A stretch of DNA of 6,636 bases from Bacteroidota bacterium. GTDB lineage: Bacteria > Bacteroidota > Ignavibacteria > T3Sed10-11. The notes under the pieces are model-generated. The model did not search any database. It saw nothing but the letters and a program-made list of their open reading frames with translations, and had not been told where the DNA came from. Position 1 is the stretch's first letter. Every line of letters begins with the position of its first letter. Below, in pieces: positions 5,403 to 6,636 of the stretch. The stretch is taken from NCBI GenBank assembly GCA_007128495.1, contig SKXH01000259.1, positions 1 to 6,636 on the forward strand, read 5' to 3'. The position numbers and the translations under genes are program-made.

Positions 5403-6636
5403 ATGAGTAAATTACATTCAAACGGACAGTACAAAGATCACAAAAAGAAGTGGGAAAAGGAAGTACAGCAAATGCCGGTGCGTCCGTACAAATTTACAAC
5501 GGTTAGCGGTGAGGAAATAAAACTGTTGTATGGACCGGATGATGTAGAACACATCGATCCGGTAAAAGATATTGGATTGCCGGGTGAATATCCGTATACA
5601 CGCGGGATTCATAAAACAATGTATCGCGGGCGTATGTGGACGATGCGGCAGTTTGCCGGTTTCGGTACGCCTGAAGATACCAATGAGCGGTATCAGTATC
5701 TGCTAAAACATGGCCAGACCGGTCTATCGGTTGCATTCGACCTGCCCACACTCATGGGGCGCGATGCCGACGATCCGCTCTCGGAAGGTGAGGTTGGCAT
5801 TTGCGGCGTTGCCGTTTCATCCCTCGCTGATATGGAAATATTGTTTAAAGGCATACCGCTCGATAAAGTATCGACGTCGATGACGATCAATGCACCTGCC
5901 GCTATGCTGCTTGCATATTATGTCGCGGTAGCAGAGAAACAGGGGGTTAGTCCGGATAAACTGCGCGGCACCATACAAAACGATATGCTGAAAGAATACA
6001 TCGCACAGAAAGAGTGGATATATCCGCCCGAACCGTCAATGCGGATTATCGTCGATATGTTTAAATACTGTAGAGATGAAATGCCGCAGTGGAATCCGAT
6101 TTCGATAAGCGGTTATCATATACGGGAGGCGGGATCGACCGCGGTGCAGGAACTTGCCTTTACACTCGCCGACGGTTTTGCGTATGTTGAGGCCGCACTT
6201 GAAGCTGGTATGAATATTGACGATTTCGCACCCCGCTTATCATTCTTCTTCAATTCACATATTGATTTCTTTGAGGAAATTGCAAAGTACCGCGCTGCAC
6301 GCCGTATCTATGCAAAGCGAATGCGCGAAAAATACGGAGCAAAGAATCCTAAATCGTGGACACTGCGTTTTCATACGCAAACTGCCGGCTGCTCGTTAAC
6401 AGCCCAACAACCGGAAAACAATATTATGCGAACTGCATTCGAAGCACTCGCCGGCGTTCTCGGTGGTACCCAATCGCTCCACACAAATTCAATGGATGAA
6501 ACACTTGCATTGCCATCTGAAAAAGCGGTGACGATCGCTCTCCGCACGCAGCAAATACTTGCCTATGAGACGGGTGTAACAAACACTATCGATCCGCTTG
6601 CCGGAAGCTATTTTATTGAAAACCTCACAACTGAGA
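5403..6636 (+). CDS. Coenzyme-B12-dependent acyl-CoA mutase large subunit, isobutyryl-CoA mutase-like; 3' end outside window
   Basis: The first 411 residues of a methylmalonyl/isobutyryl-CoA mutase family large subunit, open to the right edge. The enzyme rearranges acyl-CoA carbon skeletons by an adenosylcobalamin radical in the cytosol. A polar N-terminal arm leads into the TIM barrel, with the family blocks YRGRMWTMRQFAGFG, GLSVAFDLPT, IQNDMLKEY, SISGYHIREAG (H239, the conserved active-site histidine), SFFFNSH, LRFHTQTAG and GGTQSLHTN. No B12-binding domain is N-terminal, so it is not an IcmF-type fusion; a B12 domain or separate small subunit would lie downstream. The two residues that read the substrate are F84 and Q202, the pair known in isobutyryl-CoA mutase, where methylmalonyl-CoA mutase has Tyr and Arg. 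An automatic label of methylmalonyl-CoA mutase may therefore be wrong. ATG 5403 has a weak GTGGA (5392-5396) six bases upstream, and lies 34 bases after mutL. Family secure; substrate inferred. Confidence 0.93.
   Translation, partial: MSKLHSNGQYKDHKKKWEKEVQQMPVRPYKFTTVSGEEIKLLYGPDDVEHIDPVKDIGLPGEYPYTRGIHKTMYRGRMWTMRQFAGFGTPEDTNERYQYLLKHGQTGLSVAFDLPTLMGRDADDPLSEGEVGICGVAVSSLADMEILFKGIPLDKVSTSMTINAPAAMLLAYYVAVAEKQGVSPDKLRGTIQNDMLKEYIAQKEWIYPPEPSMRIIVDMFKYCRDEMPQWNPISISGYHIREAGSTAVQELAFTLADGFAYVEAALEAGMNIDDFAPRLSFFFNSHIDFFEEIAKYRAARRIYAKRMREKYGAKNPKSWTLRFHTQTAGCSLTAQQPENNIMRTAFEALAGVLGGTQSLHTNSMDETLALPSEKAVTIALRTQQILAYETGVTNTIDPLAGSYFIENLTTE

Noticed and set aside
6217..6399. 60-codon + strand ORF inside the mutase region.
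   Set aside because: It lies out of frame inside the continuous mutase reading frame that runs from 5403 to the right edge.

Overview
The window is a dense, single-strand run of bacterial core genes, all on the + strand: the 3' part of purF, then pgsA, ftsY, a dipeptide epimerase of the enolase superfamily, a short basic membrane protein, mutL, and the 5' part of a coenzyme-B12 acyl-CoA mutase that runs off the right edge. The largest gap between genes is 34 bases (5369-5402). I see no RNA gene, mobile element, CRISPR array, attachment site, origin or convincing terminator, and no stretch over 300 bases without a gene.

Organism: the sequence is moderately AT-leaning with mixed codon use. The small protein carries a FDYxPRYYxPE-type motif that I associate from memory with Bacteroidota/Chlorobi relatives (FCB group). 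PurF is the iron-sulfur-cysteine type, FtsY lacks a long acidic A domain, and MutL carries the endonuclease motifs of bacteria without MutH. Together these suggest an uncultured or little-studied FCB-group bacterium. That placement is an inference and no genus can be named.

Layout: purF, pgsA, ftsY and the epimerase are joined by three consecutive 4-base start/stop overlaps (ATGA at 740, ATGA at 1339, GTGA at 2295), which suggests one transcript with translational coupling. The small membrane protein follows 2 bases after the epimerase stop and has the strongest Shine-Dalgarno of the window. mutL follows 15 bases later in the same reading frame, separated by one TAG codon and five sense codons. 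The mutase begins 34 bases after mutL.

Function: the genes serve different pathways: purine synthesis (PurF), phosphatidylglycerol synthesis (PgsA), co-translational membrane targeting (FtsY), murein-peptide recycling (epimerase), mismatch repair (MutL) and B12-dependent acyl-CoA rearrangement. The shared theme of the first part is growth and envelope building. The window does not look like a defence, mobile or secondary-metabolite system. The observations most worth checking are the mutase active site, which carries the Phe/Gln pair of isobutyryl-CoA mutases and not the Tyr/Arg pair of methylmalonyl-CoA mutases, and the uncharacterised small membrane protein placed next to mutL.
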